Source of the DNA: Bacteroidales bacterium
GTDB lineage: Bacteria; Bacteroidota; Bacteroidia; Bacteroidales; WCHB1-69
Length of the DNA: 64,000 nucleotides
NCBI GenBank assembly: GCA_016288655.1
Contig: JAEEKX010000016.1
Coordinates: forward strand, 1 to 64,000
Direction of reading: 5' to 3'
The notes beneath the pieces were generated by a model. That model was not told where the DNA came from and ran no database searches. It saw nothing but the letters and a program-made list of their open reading frames with translations. Both the position numbers and the translations under genes were made by a program. Below are positions 1-7,104 of the stretch, piece after piece. How positions within the stretch are numbered: position 1 is the stretch's first letter; the number at the start of each line of letters is the position of its first letter.

Positions 1-113
1 GGGCCTTGCTGCTGCTGTTCCTCCGCCTGTTCCAGCTTTTCGCACGACACCAACATCCCCGCCGCTACCAGCAGCACGAGGAAGAAGAGGGGGTAGAAAA
101 TTTTTGTTTTCAT
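1..113 (-). CDS. Lipoprotein N-terminus, cut by window edge
   Basis: Reading leftward from an ATG at 113, the frame encodes a lysine-containing N-terminus, a hydrophobic stretch and a lipobox-like LVSC, followed by a Glu/Gln-rich segment that runs off the window. This is a typical Bacteroidota SPII signal peptide, so the product is probably an exported lipoprotein. Only about 37 residues are visible, so the mature protein cannot be classified. A good promoter lies upstream at 253-283. Confidence 0.6.
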   Translation of the reverse strand, partial: MKTKIFYPLFFLVLLVAAGMLVSCEKLEQAEEQQQQG

Positions 114-424
114 GGTTGTGGTTGTTTTATGGTTGAATTGTTGATGCGTTGATTTGTTGAAGGTGGTTTTGAGTTAAGGAGTGAAGAAGTTAAGAAGTGA
201 AGAGGGAGTTGGCGGCGTTCATCTTTTCATCCCCTCCTCCAATTCCCGCGTGCAAAGATAGTGAAAATTCTATTCCTTACAAACTTTTGCTACACGTACT
301 GTCCCCATCTCATCCACAATTTTTATGACGTAAAAACCTGCTGATAAAAATAAATTTTTCATAATGATAATATTGTTGGGTTTAATACGTACAATAAGTG
401 TCTGTTCTCGAGTATTTTTCACCC
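114..424. other. Intergenic region with promoter, no gene
   Basis: This 311-bp stretch separates two leftward lipoprotein genes. It is AT-rich and contains one clear leftward promoter (253-283). I see no convincing open reading frame, RNA gene or long inverted repeat. Confidence 0.5.
253..283 (-). promoter_or_regulatory. Bacteroidota-type promoter
   Basis: On the minus strand TATCTTTG (260-253) matches the -7 consensus TAnnTTTG, and TTTG (283-280) lies 19 bp upstream. It points at the lipoprotein gene starting at 113. Confidence 0.6.
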
Positions 425-925
425 CTACAGGTTTCCGTATGCCGGCTTGCTGCTGAAAAACAGTCCTGTGAATGTGAACTGAAGGGTGGTGGAGTCACGA
501 TAGGCCATCTGTGTAGGGATGTTCAGATAGCTGTGCAGCCCCGAGTCGTCCATATAGTCCAATGAACGGTTAGGCATAAGGAAGAAATCCTCAGAAGTCA
601 GGTTGAAGGTGTCTGTTGTAGTGATGGAGATGGCGGAACCGACCTGCTGGAGGTTGACGACTGATGAGGTTGCGCATAGGTTGCCATCGCCCATACAATC
701 AACATGTATAACCTGTCCATTGTACGACACACATCCAGGGCAAGAGCTGCCACTATGCCCCATGTTCATTGAAAGTAGGAATGTTGAATTCTGTTTCTTT
801 CCATCATTAGGAAGTTCAACAATACTGTTGGATGATTGTTCGGATACTACTGTCTTGTGACCGTCTTTCTCACATGAGCCAAACAGCATGACTGCGAGCA
901 ATGCCAAGGTAAATGCTTTTTTCAT
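425..925 (-). CDS. Putative lipoprotein, 166 aa, unknown function
   Basis: The protein starts with a short lysine-containing region, a hydrophobic segment and the lipobox FGSC at residues 15-18, so it should be a lipid-anchored envelope protein. The mature part has a CPGC motif near residue 62 and further cysteines near 77 and 84, and is rich in Ser and Thr. I recognise no family. It has its own promoter (968-996) and reads divergently from the LytTR regulator gene at 1224. Base composition is noticeably more AT-rich than most of the window. Function is not assigned. Confidence 0.65.
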   Translation of the reverse strand: MKKAFTLALLAVMLFGSCEKDGHKTVVSEQSSNSIVELPNDGKKQNSTFLLSMNMGHSGSSCPGCVSYNGQVIHVDCMGDGNLCATSSVVNLQQVGSAISITTTDTFNLTSEDFFLMPNRSLDYMDDSGLHSYLNIPTQMAYRDSTTLQFTFTGLFFSSKPAYGNL

Positions 926-967
926 TTGTCTTAGATTTATTGAGTATTAATTGTTGTTTTTTTCCAA

Positions 968-996
968 CAAAAATACAACCATTTTGAACGCTGCAA
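968..996 (-). promoter_or_regulatory. Promoter of the 166-aa lipoprotein gene
   Basis: TATTTTTG (975-968, minus) fits TAnnTTTG, with TTG (996-994) 18 bp upstream. The start codon of the lipoprotein gene lies about 43 bp downstream. Confidence 0.6.
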
Positions 997-1079
997 TTCC
1001 CTCTCATCAGAAATGTGAACCCTCTGTGTAAAAATGTGAAGAGGTGCTCTTTTTAATCCTTTATAGTAATGGGTAATGT

Positions 1080-1092
1080 ATTGATAATCAAT
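1080..1092. promoter_or_regulatory. 13-bp palindrome, candidate operator
   Basis: ATTGATAATCAAT is a perfect inverted repeat around a central A. The same 13 bases occur at 4241-4253, and an 11-bp core at 44660-44670. All three are in AT-rich intergenic DNA upstream of genes. A role as a protein-binding site is inference only. Confidence 0.25.
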
Positions 1093-1191
1093 ATATTTCT
1101 AAAACATCTCATTTTATTGGTTATTCCGTCTAAAAATACCTTTTGTGAGAGGGATTGAGATAATAATATGGATTTGTGTTGAAGAATTGAT

Positions 1192-1199
1192 TACCTTTG
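1192..1199 (+). promoter_or_regulatory. -7 promoter element for the LytTR gene
   Basis: TACCTTTG matches TAnnTTTG and lies 25 bp before the ATG at 1224. Because it overlaps a possible TTG start at 1197, that upstream start is unlikely to be real. Confidence 0.5.
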
Positions 1200-1223
1200 C
1201 AGCCACATTCAATTTTTTTGACT

Positions 1224-1601
1224 ATGAAACACAAACATCTGAAAACAATTGTCATCATTTTACTGAATGTCCTGCTCTGCGCCATAGTTATTTGGCTTTT
1301 TACCCGCAATTCCATTCTGCGTCCGTATGCTGGCAGTTCTCTTAAGGAAGCTTCCTCTGCAATGTTTTTGTTAGGGTCATTGTACGCCAATTACTTTCTG
1401 TTTTATCAAAAACTTTATCAGAAATCACACGTCATTTACTGGTTGTCTGTTGTGCTCACTGCTGTGATAGTGGGTTTTGTGGATATGGCCATAGCATATC
1501 CTCATATTGCATCCTGTAATGCGCGAGTTATACAAATGGTCGGTTTTTTTACATTTTTTCAACTCATTTGTCCTATACTATTGGACGCAATCTGGCATTG
1601 A
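1224..1601 (+). CDS. LytTR regulator, N-terminal membrane half (frame-broken)
   Basis: This frame encodes a Lys/His-rich start and then hydrophobic segments around residues 8-27, 50-67, 75-100 and 105-120, i.e. the multi-helix membrane sensor found at the N-terminus of many Bacteroidota LytTR proteins. The frame ends at 1601 without the DNA-binding domain. The continuation (1568-2377) is in another frame. The switch maps to a run of seven Ts at 1544-1550: one extra T would join GFFYIFSTHLSYTIGRN smoothly and give one protein of about 385 residues. The ATG at 1224 is chosen over the TTG at 1197, which is part of the promoter box. Confidence 0.65.
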   Translation: MKHKHLKTIVIILLNVLLCAIVIWLFTRNSILRPYAGSSLKEASSAMFLLGSLYANYFLFYQKLYQKSHVIYWLSVVLTAVIVGFVDMAIAYPHIASCNARVIQMVGFFTFFQLICPILLDAIWH

Positions 1602-2377
1602 ACTTTTTCCCATATTTGTTCAGGGAGCGGTTGCATTTTCGACAGTCATTGGAGAAGGAAAGGGTAATTGTGTACGAGCGTGTCCGTATGCTGGATGTTA
1701 CGGACAAAAACAGTGACATCCAACTGATTTCCATTGATGAGATCTTCTATTGCCAGCAGCAACGGAATCATACCATGGTTTATACGGTACAGAACAAAAG
1801 CTACACGCGTCTGGGTTCCATGAAGCATCTGGAACAGCTGTTCGGAACTAAAGAATTCATCCGTATAACAAACACCATTATGGTGCCGTTCCAGTACATC
1901 AAATCGTGCAAGGAGAATGTGGTGGTCATGAAAAAAATGCCATGGCAGGATGCCCCTACGGCGTTTGCGCTGGAACCCAAAGACAGCGAGGAAACTGCCG
2001 AAAGCATATTGGAAGGCCTCATGCGTTATAAGACTTTGGCAGGCGGCAAGGGAAGCTCAGTCAAGGTGCCCCGTCAGGCAGTCAAGCGGAAACCGATTGT
2101 ACCTTCAGATGAAAAGATTACGGAGGTCTTTGCCTTCGTGGAAAAGCACCCGAAATGCAATTCGGCGGACATCATGGCCAAAACGCAGTTCTCAATGAGC
2201 ACCGTCGAGCGCTGCCTCTCCGAACTCAAGAAGTATGGTCTGATAGAGCACGTGGGCAGCAGGCGGCATGGCGGGTACATCGTGGCCAGCACCTTGGTAG
2301 AGGTGGAGAATACAGCAGCTATCCCACAGGACGGGACGGCTCCAGAGGAAATGGGGGGTGCGGTGACAATTCGGTGA
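1568..2377 (+). CDS. LytTR regulator, DNA-binding half with C-terminal winged helix
   Basis: The C-terminal part of the regulator begun at 1224. After a short linker (RERLHFRQSLEKER), residues 45-115 or so form a LytTR DNA-binding domain (starting SIDEIFYCQQQRNHTMVYT, ending near FIRITNTIMVPFQYI). Residues 185-245 look like a winged helix-turn-helix (EKITEVFAFVEKHP, then SMSTVERCLSELKKYGLIEH and a wing). Two DNA-binding modules in one chain are unusual. The TTG used as start here is only where the frame opens. The natural start is probably at 1224 with the frame restored at the T tract 1544-1550. Whether the break is real or a sequence error cannot be decided here. Confidence 0.7.
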   Translation: MSYTIGRNLALNFFPYLFRERLHFRQSLEKERVIVYERVRMLDVTDKNSDIQLISIDEIFYCQQQRNHTMVYTVQNKSYTRLGSMKHLEQLFGTKEFIRITNTIMVPFQYIKSCKENVVVMKKMPWQDAPTAFALEPKDSEETAESILEGLMRYKTLAGGKGSSVKVPRQAVKRKPIVPSDEKITEVFAFVEKHPKCNSADIMAKTQFSMSTVERCLSELKKYGLIEHVGSRRHGGYIVASTLVEVENTAAIPQDGTAPEEMGGAVTIR

Positions 2378-2509
2378 TGATCATTATGGCACCATCCCTT
2401 TCTCATTCTGTTGTAGGGCTGCCGTTGCGGATGGCCTCGGGAATGGGGTCGCCATCGGCATGACATTCCATTAATCCCGTACCGCACATTGCGATTCCCG
2501 CACTCACGG
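2378..2509. other. Convergent intergenic region, possible degenerate repeat
   Basis: The stretch lies between the stops of the LytTR gene and the hydrolase. It has no start-to-stop gene, no U-tract terminator, and a few short inverted repeats such as GGAATG (2440-2445) and CATTCC (2464-2469). It is more GC-rich than other intergenic DNA here, which may mean an old repeat, but nothing definite can be named. Confidence 0.25.
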
Positions 2510-3379
2510 CTATCCTATCCTGAACACGTTCCGGAAGAACTTCACCGTGCGGGCCACCACCTCTTTCCGATGGCGGCTGATCATGTGGTTCTCCCCTTTC
2601 ACCACCTGCAAGGTCGCGTGGTCGCCATAGGTCTCCTTGAAGCGTTCGCTGCACCACATCGGTACGATGCTGTCGCGGTCGCCGTGCAGCAGGAGGACGG
2701 GCCCCTGGTAGGTCGCCGCGGTCCCGTAGATGTCCAACTGCTGCGTGGTGAGAAGGTATTCACGTCCCAATTTCAGCATACCCCAGCAGCGGATGAACTC
2801 CGGCGGGTCGGCCGGGTCGAACGTGGCGTTGAAGAACCGGCCCCCTTGGCACGCCTCCTTGATGACTGAACCCGGGGCGATGAGCACCACGCCGTCGGGT
2901 ACGGGGAGTTCCGTCGCCAAACGGCCGGCGGTCATCGAGGCGATCACGCCGCCTTGCGAATGTCCCAAGAGCCCGATGCCGTCCACATATTTCAGTTGGC
3001 GCACGTAGTCCCAAACGGCCTTCGCGTCGGCCAGTTCCTTCTCGATGGTCATCTCCTGCAGGCGCCCCGCGCTTTGGCCGTGGCCGTTGAAATCGAACCG
3101 GATGGAGGCGATTCCCGCCTTGGCCAATCCTTTGGCGAGCGCCGGCATCGGGTTGTAGTCCTTGCTGGAAAAGATGCCGTGCATCAGGATGACCATCGGA
3201 CAGCGGTCGGTCTCCGGGTTGAAGCCCTCCGGCAGGGTGATTTTGAAGGCAATCTCCCCTTCTGGCCCTTGTATCGGACTCTTTGCAGGGCGTTTCTGGT
3301 TGCAAGCCCCGTTCGCGAAAACGGAAAGACATCCCGACAGGGCGAGAAGCAGGATCAATGACAATAGTTTTGTTTTCAT
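2510..3379 (-). CDS. Alpha/beta-hydrolase lipoprotein, esterase-like
   Basis: The 289-residue protein has a lipoprotein signal (LSGC, Cys17) and an alpha/beta-hydrolase fold. Visible elements are an oxyanion HG at 67-68, the nucleophile elbow GHSQGG (Ser141), the acid in HGDRDSIVP (Asp236) and His265 in GENHMIS. Order and spacing resemble acyl/feruloyl esterases and the dienelactone hydrolase group. The substrate cannot be told from sequence. The enzyme should be anchored on the cell envelope. A promoter box lies just upstream at 3391-3398. It converges with the LytTR gene. Confidence 0.8.
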   Translation of the reverse strand: MKTKLLSLILLLALSGCLSVFANGACNQKRPAKSPIQGPEGEIAFKITLPEGFNPETDRCPMVILMHGIFSSKDYNPMPALAKGLAKAGIASIRFDFNGHGQSAGRLQEMTIEKELADAKAVWDYVRQLKYVDGIGLLGHSQGGVIASMTAGRLATELPVPDGVVLIAPGSVIKEACQGGRFFNATFDPADPPEFIRCWGMLKLGREYLLTTQQLDIYGTAATYQGPVLLLHGDRDSIVPMWCSERFKETYGDHATLQVVKGENHMISRHRKEVVARTVKFFRNVFRIG

Positions 3380-3390
3380 AATGGCGGTCG

Positions 3391-3398
3391 CAAAAGTA
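3391..3398 (-). promoter_or_regulatory. -7 promoter element for the hydrolase gene
   Basis: TACTTTTG on the minus strand, 12 bp before the hydrolase start codon, fits TAnnTTTG. Candidate TTG elements lie 17 to 21 bp upstream. Confidence 0.5.
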
Positions 3399-3522
3399 GT
3401 AAATTTTTAAATACCCAATCAAGAAAAATATGGTTTTCTATTCAAAATTCAACGTCCCCGGATTTTCAGGTCATAAAAACACGATGTGCCGCATGGCAGC
3501 GACATTTTTGAAATAAATTCTG

Positions 3523-3530
3523 TACTTTTG
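3523..3530 (+). promoter_or_regulatory. -7 promoter element
   Basis: TACTTTTG fits TAnnTTTG and lies 24 bp before the ATG of the small membrane protein gene at 3555. Confidence 0.45.
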
Positions 3531-3554
3531 CAGCAGGGTTAAAATAGTTCAACT

Positions 3555-3854
3555 ATGAGCAAACAAAGCATCAGACTGTTGGTGATCATCGCATTGGTGC
3601 TGGTCTTTTCCGCCTTCATTCTCATCTCTGGCTATCCCGCATACAATGTGCTGTCATTCAATTACAACGGTCTTATCTACAATGCTCTCAACCTTTCAGC
3701 CACCCTGCTGAATCCGGTTATCTTCGTTGTGTTGTTCGTGGAGCCGGATCTCACCACCGTCCTGCTGTTCTCCTCCGTGGTCATCGTGTTGAAGGTAGTG
3801 GGTTGCTTTTTCCTGTTGCGGATGTGCGACCGGAGGAAGAAGGCGAGGAGGTGA
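3555..3854 (+). CDS. Small membrane protein, 99 aa, unknown function
   Basis: The predicted protein has a basic N-terminus, a long hydrophobic segment at residues 7-28, a second from about 48-62 and a third from about 66-90, and ends in a strongly basic tail (RMCDRRKKARR). It is therefore probably an inner-membrane protein with two or three helices and a cytosolic C-terminus. No family is recognised. It stands alone with its own promoter box, followed by convergent DNA containing the tRNA-Gln terminators. Confidence 0.6.
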   Translation: MSKQSIRLLVIIALVLVFSAFILISGYPAYNVLSFNYNGLIYNALNLSATLLNPVIFVVLFVEPDLTTVLLFSSVVIVLKVVGCFFLLRMCDRRKKARR

Positions 3855-4023
3855 CGGCATCCCCTGCCGGTACGATCCAGCGTCCGGAGAGCGCTCAATC
3901 CAGGAATACCTGCATTCCATCGTTCTGCACCCTCCGTTGGCCCCGTTGTCTTGCAACCGTTGTCTCTCCACTGCCACGTGCAGTTATTCAACCGCCCATA
4001 CCCACAGGCATATCATACAAAAA
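3855..4023. other. Intergenic DNA downstream of the small membrane gene
   Basis: There is a short hairpin at 3855-3869 (CGGCA, loop TCCCC, TGCCG) directly after the stop, without a U tract. The rest shows no gene or known RNA. Short ORFs in other frames have no support. Confidence 0.3.
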
Positions 4024-4040
4024 ATCACATTTTATGTGAT
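4024..4040 (-). terminator. Second hairpin downstream of tRNA-Gln
   Basis: ATCACAT / ATGTGAT form a perfect 7-bp stem with a 3-base loop. On the minus strand the stem is followed by T residues (4019-4023 read as A on the plus strand). It probably backs up the stronger terminator at 4057-4084. Confidence 0.4.
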
Positions 4041-4056
4041 AAGTCGCTATCGGGGT

Positions 4057-4084
4057 AAAAAAAAGACCTGCAACTTGCAGGTCT
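4057..4084 (-). terminator. Rho-independent terminator of tRNA-Gln
   Basis: On the minus strand, AGACCTGCA and TGCAGGTCT pair as a stem with a tiny loop, followed by an uninterrupted T run (A tract 4057-4064 on the plus strand). It begins six bases after the tRNA 3' end. Confidence 0.8.
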
Positions 4085-4089
4085 CTCGG

Positions 4090-4160
4090 TTGGGCGTGAA
4101 GGACTCGAACCTTCAATGACAGGACCAGAATCTGTAGTGTTACCATTACACCAACGCCCA
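4090..4160 (-). tRNA. trnQ: tRNA-Gln (CUG)
   Basis: A 71-nt cloverleaf folds on the minus strand: acceptor TGGGCGT/ACGCCCA, D stem GTGT/ACAC, anticodon stem ACAGA/CCTGT (one A-C mismatch) with loop TTCTGGT, and T stem GAAGG/CCTTC around TTCGAGT. The anticodon is CTG, so Gln. The weak U1-A72 pair is a known feature of tRNA-Gln. The discriminator reads A, and CCA is not encoded. Its terminator follows immediately and a promoter box lies at 4185-4192. Confidence 0.9.
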
Positions 4161-4184
4161 ATACTGGTCGCTTTTAACAGCCCG

Positions 4185-4192
4185 CAAAAATA
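4185..4192 (-). promoter_or_regulatory. -7 promoter element of tRNA-Gln
   Basis: TATTTTTG on the minus strand, 25 bp upstream of the mature tRNA 5' end, fits TAnnTTTG. Confidence 0.5.
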
Positions 4193-4240
4193 CAATTTTT
4201 TTTTATTGTGGAATAAATTATTTTCAAAAAATAATAGTTT

Positions 4241-4253
4241 ATTGATAATCAAT
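4241..4253. promoter_or_regulatory. 13-bp palindrome, second copy
   Basis: ATTGATAATCAAT, identical to 1080-1092. It lies between the divergent promoters of tRNA-Gln and the nuclease gene. Operator function is inferred only from repetition and position. Confidence 0.25.
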
Positions 4254-4328
4254 AGATTATAGAATAAAATGAACGTAATATCCCACCTTTTTTTCTGAAG
4301 AGGCACCTCTTTTCCTAATTAAAAATAG

Positions 4329-4336
4329 TATCTTTG
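4329..4336 (+). promoter_or_regulatory. -7 promoter element for the nuclease gene
   Basis: TATCTTTG fits TAnnTTTG and lies 22 bp before the ATG at 4358. It overlaps an in-frame upstream start at 4334, which is therefore unlikely to be used. Confidence 0.55.
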
Positions 4337-4357
4337 CGGCTGAAAAGTGCAAAAAGC

Positions 4358-5002
4358 ATGGAAATAGAACTTGAGATCGTAAATCCAGGGCATCCGAACA
4401 TCCACGGGGAGGCCTTCAACTTGGTCCTGCAGGAGAAAGGCGGCACCCGTTTCGTGCCCGTGATCATCGGGCTGAACGAGGCGCGTGCGCTGCTGCTGGC
4501 ATTGGGCGACGTCGAGACCGCCCGCCCGCTCACCCACGACCTGCTGCTCCAGACCATCCACAAGATGGGCGGCGACGTGAGCAAGATCACGGTCACCGAC
4601 TTCGTGGCCGGCGCCTACATTGTGGAGGTGGCGGTGGAGACCGCCACGGGTATCTGCTATCTGGATGCCCGCCTCTCGGACGCCGCCGTGCTGTCGGTGA
4701 AGACAGGCGTGCCCATCATGATGGACGCGGTCCTGTTCGAGAAAGTGAGTTATACCCATGAGGGGAAGGTGGCGAAGGATGACGAGGCGGCACTCGCCCG
4801 CTACTTCGACGCCGCACTCGCCAACGACGACGAGGAGGAGTTCTACGTCTGCGCCGACGGATCGCGTGTGCCGATGGACCTCCGGAAGGCCACCGACCGG
4901 CAACTCGACCTGCTGATGCAGGAGGCATTGGCCCGCGAGAACTACGAGCTTGCCGCCGAAATCGACAATGAAATCAAAAACAGAAAATCAGATGGAAAAT
5001 GA
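4358..5002 (+). CDS. Bifunctional nuclease (BFN, DUF151) family protein
   Basis: The first 140 or so residues match the BFN/DUF151 fold (FVPVIIGLNEARAL early on, then RPLTHDLL and LDARLSDAAVLSV). The C-terminal part ends in a UVR-type helical hairpin (RQLDLLMQEALARENYELAA), a pairing common in Bacteroidota. Family members are reported to have DNase/RNase activity, but the physiological role is unclear. The ATG at 4358 is chosen because the longer in-frame start overlaps the promoter box. It is the first gene of a tight run with rseC and the M16 peptidase gene, overlapping the former. Confidence 0.8.
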   Translation: MEIELEIVNPGHPNIHGEAFNLVLQEKGGTRFVPVIIGLNEARALLLALGDVETARPLTHDLLLQTIHKMGGDVSKITVTDFVAGAYIVEVAVETATGICYLDARLSDAAVLSVKTGVPIMMDAVLFEKVSYTHEGKVAKDDEAALARYFDAALANDDEEEFYVCADGSRVPMDLRKATDRQLDLLMQEALARENYELAAEIDNEIKNRKSDGK

Positions 5003-5420
5003 TGTAGTGAGCCATGAAGGTGTGGTTCAGTCGGTACAAGGCACCGACGTATGGGTGAAAATGACCGTGAGTTCGGCCTGCGCCGGCTGTCACGCCAAGG
5101 CCGTTTGCGGCGCCGCCGAAAGCGCCGACAAGATGGTGCAGGCGCGCAATGTAACCGGCGAGACATTCGAGGTGGGCGAGAAGGTGCGGGTGCAGTTGCG
5201 CCAGACCATCGCCACCCGAGCCGTCGTCCTCGGCTACCTCGTCCCGACCGTCGTGCTGCTGGGCGTCTTCTGCCTCATGTACCTCGTCAGTTCCAACGAG
5301 TTGCTGAATGTCGGCGTGGCGCTGGCGGCATTGGCCCTCTACTACTTCTTCCTCTGGCTGTCGCGGAAGCGCGTCGCCAAGAATGTCACCTTTGTCGTCT
5401 CCAAAATGCCCCAGATCTAA
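4992..5420 (+). CDS. rseC: RseC/MucC-family membrane protein
   Basis: The protein carries an early SHEGVV segment, then the cysteine motif CAGCHAKAVC (about residues 29-38) typical of RseC, and two transmembrane helices near residues 80-120 with a basic tail. RseC-like proteins are tied to SoxR reduction and Rnf-type electron transport and often precede rnf genes. Here none follow, so its partner is unknown. The start at 4992 puts the conserved His near residue 8 as in relatives; ATG 4968 is an alternative. It overlaps the nuclease gene and is followed by the M16 gene after 2 bp. Confidence 0.75.
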   Translation: MENDVVSHEGVVQSVQGTDVWVKMTVSSACAGCHAKAVCGAAESADKMVQARNVTGETFEVGEKVRVQLRQTIATRAVVLGYLVPTVVLLGVFCLMYLVSSNELLNVGVALAALALYYFFLWLSRKRVAKNVTFVVSKMPQI

Positions 5421-5422
5421 CC

Positions 5423-6661
5423 ATGGCGATCAGTTTCAAAAGACATACCTTGGACAACGGTCTGCGCCTGCTGGTGCATGAAGATTCCACCTCGCAATTG
5501 GCGGCCTGCAACATCACCTACAACGTCGGCTCGCGCGACGAACACCCCGACCGCACCGGACTGGCGCACCTGATGGAGCACTTCATGTTCTGCGGCTCCA
5601 AACACATTCCCGACTACGACACGCCGTTGCAGAAGGCCGGCGCCATCAACAACGCCTATACGTCGCAAGACCTCACGCAATATTATATCGTTTTGCCCGC
5701 CCTCAACCTCGAAACCGCCTTCTGGATTGAGTCGGACCGGATGTTGGAACTGGCCTTCAATCAACAATCGCTTGACATTCAGAAGCATGTGGTGATAGAA
5801 GAGTTCAAGGAGACCTGCTTGAACCGGCCTTTCGGCAACCTGTGGAGCACCTATACCGACCTCGCCTACGAGAAATACCCCTACAAGTGGATGCCTGCCG
5901 GAAAGAATCCTTCTCATATAGAGGGCGTTACCATGGACATCATCCGCGATTTCCACAGCCGCTACTACTCGCCCGCCAATGCGGTGATAGTGGTGGGCGG
6001 CCCGGTTCCTTTCGATGAAGTGGTACGCGGCGTGGAGAAGTGGTTCGGCGACATTCCCGCGCGCCCCAAACCCGACAAGGTCTTCCCGGAAGAGCCGGAA
6101 CAGTCCTGCCGGAAGGTGCTGCGCACCCACGGCAACGCCCCTTACCCGATGTTGGTGAAGGGCTGGAAGATGCCGCCGCGCCTCCATCCCGACTTCTACG
6201 CCTACGACCTGCTGTCGGACCTCTTCGGCAACGCACAGGCCTCCTATCTTTACAAGAAGTTCGTGGCGAAAAGCCAACTTTTCACCGACATCTCCATGAC
6301 GGTGTCGGGTACCAGCGGCCCGGGCCTGCTCTCCATCGTGGCCCGCCCCGCAGACGGCACCGACATCGAAGCCGCCAACGCCGCCCTCGACGACTTCCTC
6401 TACCACGACTTCGCCTTCGGGGAGTCCTTCTCCTACGACCTGCAGAAACTCAAGAACTACAACGAAGCCCGACTGTTGAAGGAGGAGGTAAAACTGGAAA
6501 ACCGCACCGCCCTGCTCTCGGTAGAAGAGACCCTCGGCGATGCCGAAGACCTTGAGCAGGCATTGCAGTATTACAACGCCGTGACGGAAGAACAAATCCG
6601 CCGTGTTTGGACCGACTCCGTGCGTGAAGAGCGGGAAAACACCCTTTTTTACCTGCCTTAG
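5423..6661 (+). CDS. M16 zinc metallopeptidase
   Basis: The 412-residue protein shows the inverted zinc motif HLMEH at residues 49-53 and the downstream glutamates in VVIEEFKE that supply the third ligand, as in mitochondrial-processing-peptidase/insulinase family members. Length matches single-unit bacterial M16B proteins, which often act as pairs. No signal peptide is visible, so it is probably cytosolic. The ATG two bases after rseC is the natural start, and the frame is open further upstream only as a shadow through rseC. The M16C-like C-terminal domain (about 180-400) looks complete. Confidence 0.85.
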   Translation: MAISFKRHTLDNGLRLLVHEDSTSQLAACNITYNVGSRDEHPDRTGLAHLMEHFMFCGSKHIPDYDTPLQKAGAINNAYTSQDLTQYYIVLPALNLETAFWIESDRMLELAFNQQSLDIQKHVVIEEFKETCLNRPFGNLWSTYTDLAYEKYPYKWMPAGKNPSHIEGVTMDIIRDFHSRYYSPANAVIVVGGPVPFDEVVRGVEKWFGDIPARPKPDKVFPEEPEQSCRKVLRTHGNAPYPMLVKGWKMPPRLHPDFYAYDLLSDLFGNAQASYLYKKFVAKSQLFTDISMTVSGTSGPGLLSIVARPADGTDIEAANAALDDFLYHDFAFGESFSYDLQKLKNYNEARLLKEEVKLENRTALLSVEETLGDAEDLEQALQYYNAVTEEQIRRVWTDSVREERENTLFYLP

Positions 6662-6707
6662 TGCGATAAATTTCCACTTGACACGTACATCGTGGGACAA
6701 AAACTCG

Positions 6708-6715
6708 TATCTTTG
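6708..6715 (+). promoter_or_regulatory. -7 promoter element for the hydrogenase-like gene set
   Basis: TATCTTTG fits TAnnTTTG and precedes the DRTGG gene start (6746) by 30 bp. It would drive the three genes through 8887. Confidence 0.55.
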
Positions 6716-6745
6716 CAGCGTTTTTAGGAAATCAATGCTCAAAAA

Positions 6746-7093
6746 ATGAAAATAGAAGAGATTACATCCTTAATTTCAGGGACTGTCGTTGAAGGCGAGG
6801 CATTCATCGACAGGGAAGTCGATTGCGCTTTCGCCTCGGATCTGATGAGTGACGTGCTCACCCTGCGCACCGACAAGTCGGTGATGCTAATCACCGGATT
6901 GTGCAACATGCAGACCATCCGCACCTGCGAGATGTCGGACATCAAGGTCGTGATCTTCGTTCGCGGCAAGGTGGTTACCGAAGAGATGAAGGAGTTGGCG
7001 GCGGATAACGACATGGTGCTCATCACCACCAATTTCTCACTTTACCGTACTTCGGGACTGCTGTTCAACACGCAGTTGCCGGGTGTCTATTAA
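6746..7093 (+). CDS. DRTGG-domain protein
   Basis: A 115-residue single-domain protein resembling the DRTGG fold (N-terminal KIEEITSLISGTVV, a core with VMLITGLCNMQTIRTCEMSD, and the tail TNFSLYRTSGLL). DRTGG domains occur as ligand- or partner-binding modules near serine-kinase-like and hydrogenase-like genes in anaerobes. It is the first gene of a set followed after 11 bp by a HATPase and then an iron-sulfur protein. The shared order suggests one signalling unit. Ligand and target are unknown. Confidence 0.7.
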   Translation: MKIEEITSLISGTVVEGEAFIDREVDCAFASDLMSDVLTLRTDKSVMLITGLCNMQTIRTCEMSDIKVVIFVRGKVVTEEMKELAADNDMVLITTNFSLYRTSGLLFNTQLPGVY

Positions 7094-7104
7094 AAGAAAA
7101 GACT

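Noticed and set aside
2403-2657. 84-codon minus-strand open frame at the end of the hydrolase
   Set aside because: Mostly inside the hydrolase in a different frame; the part outside is short and has no start or family resemblance.
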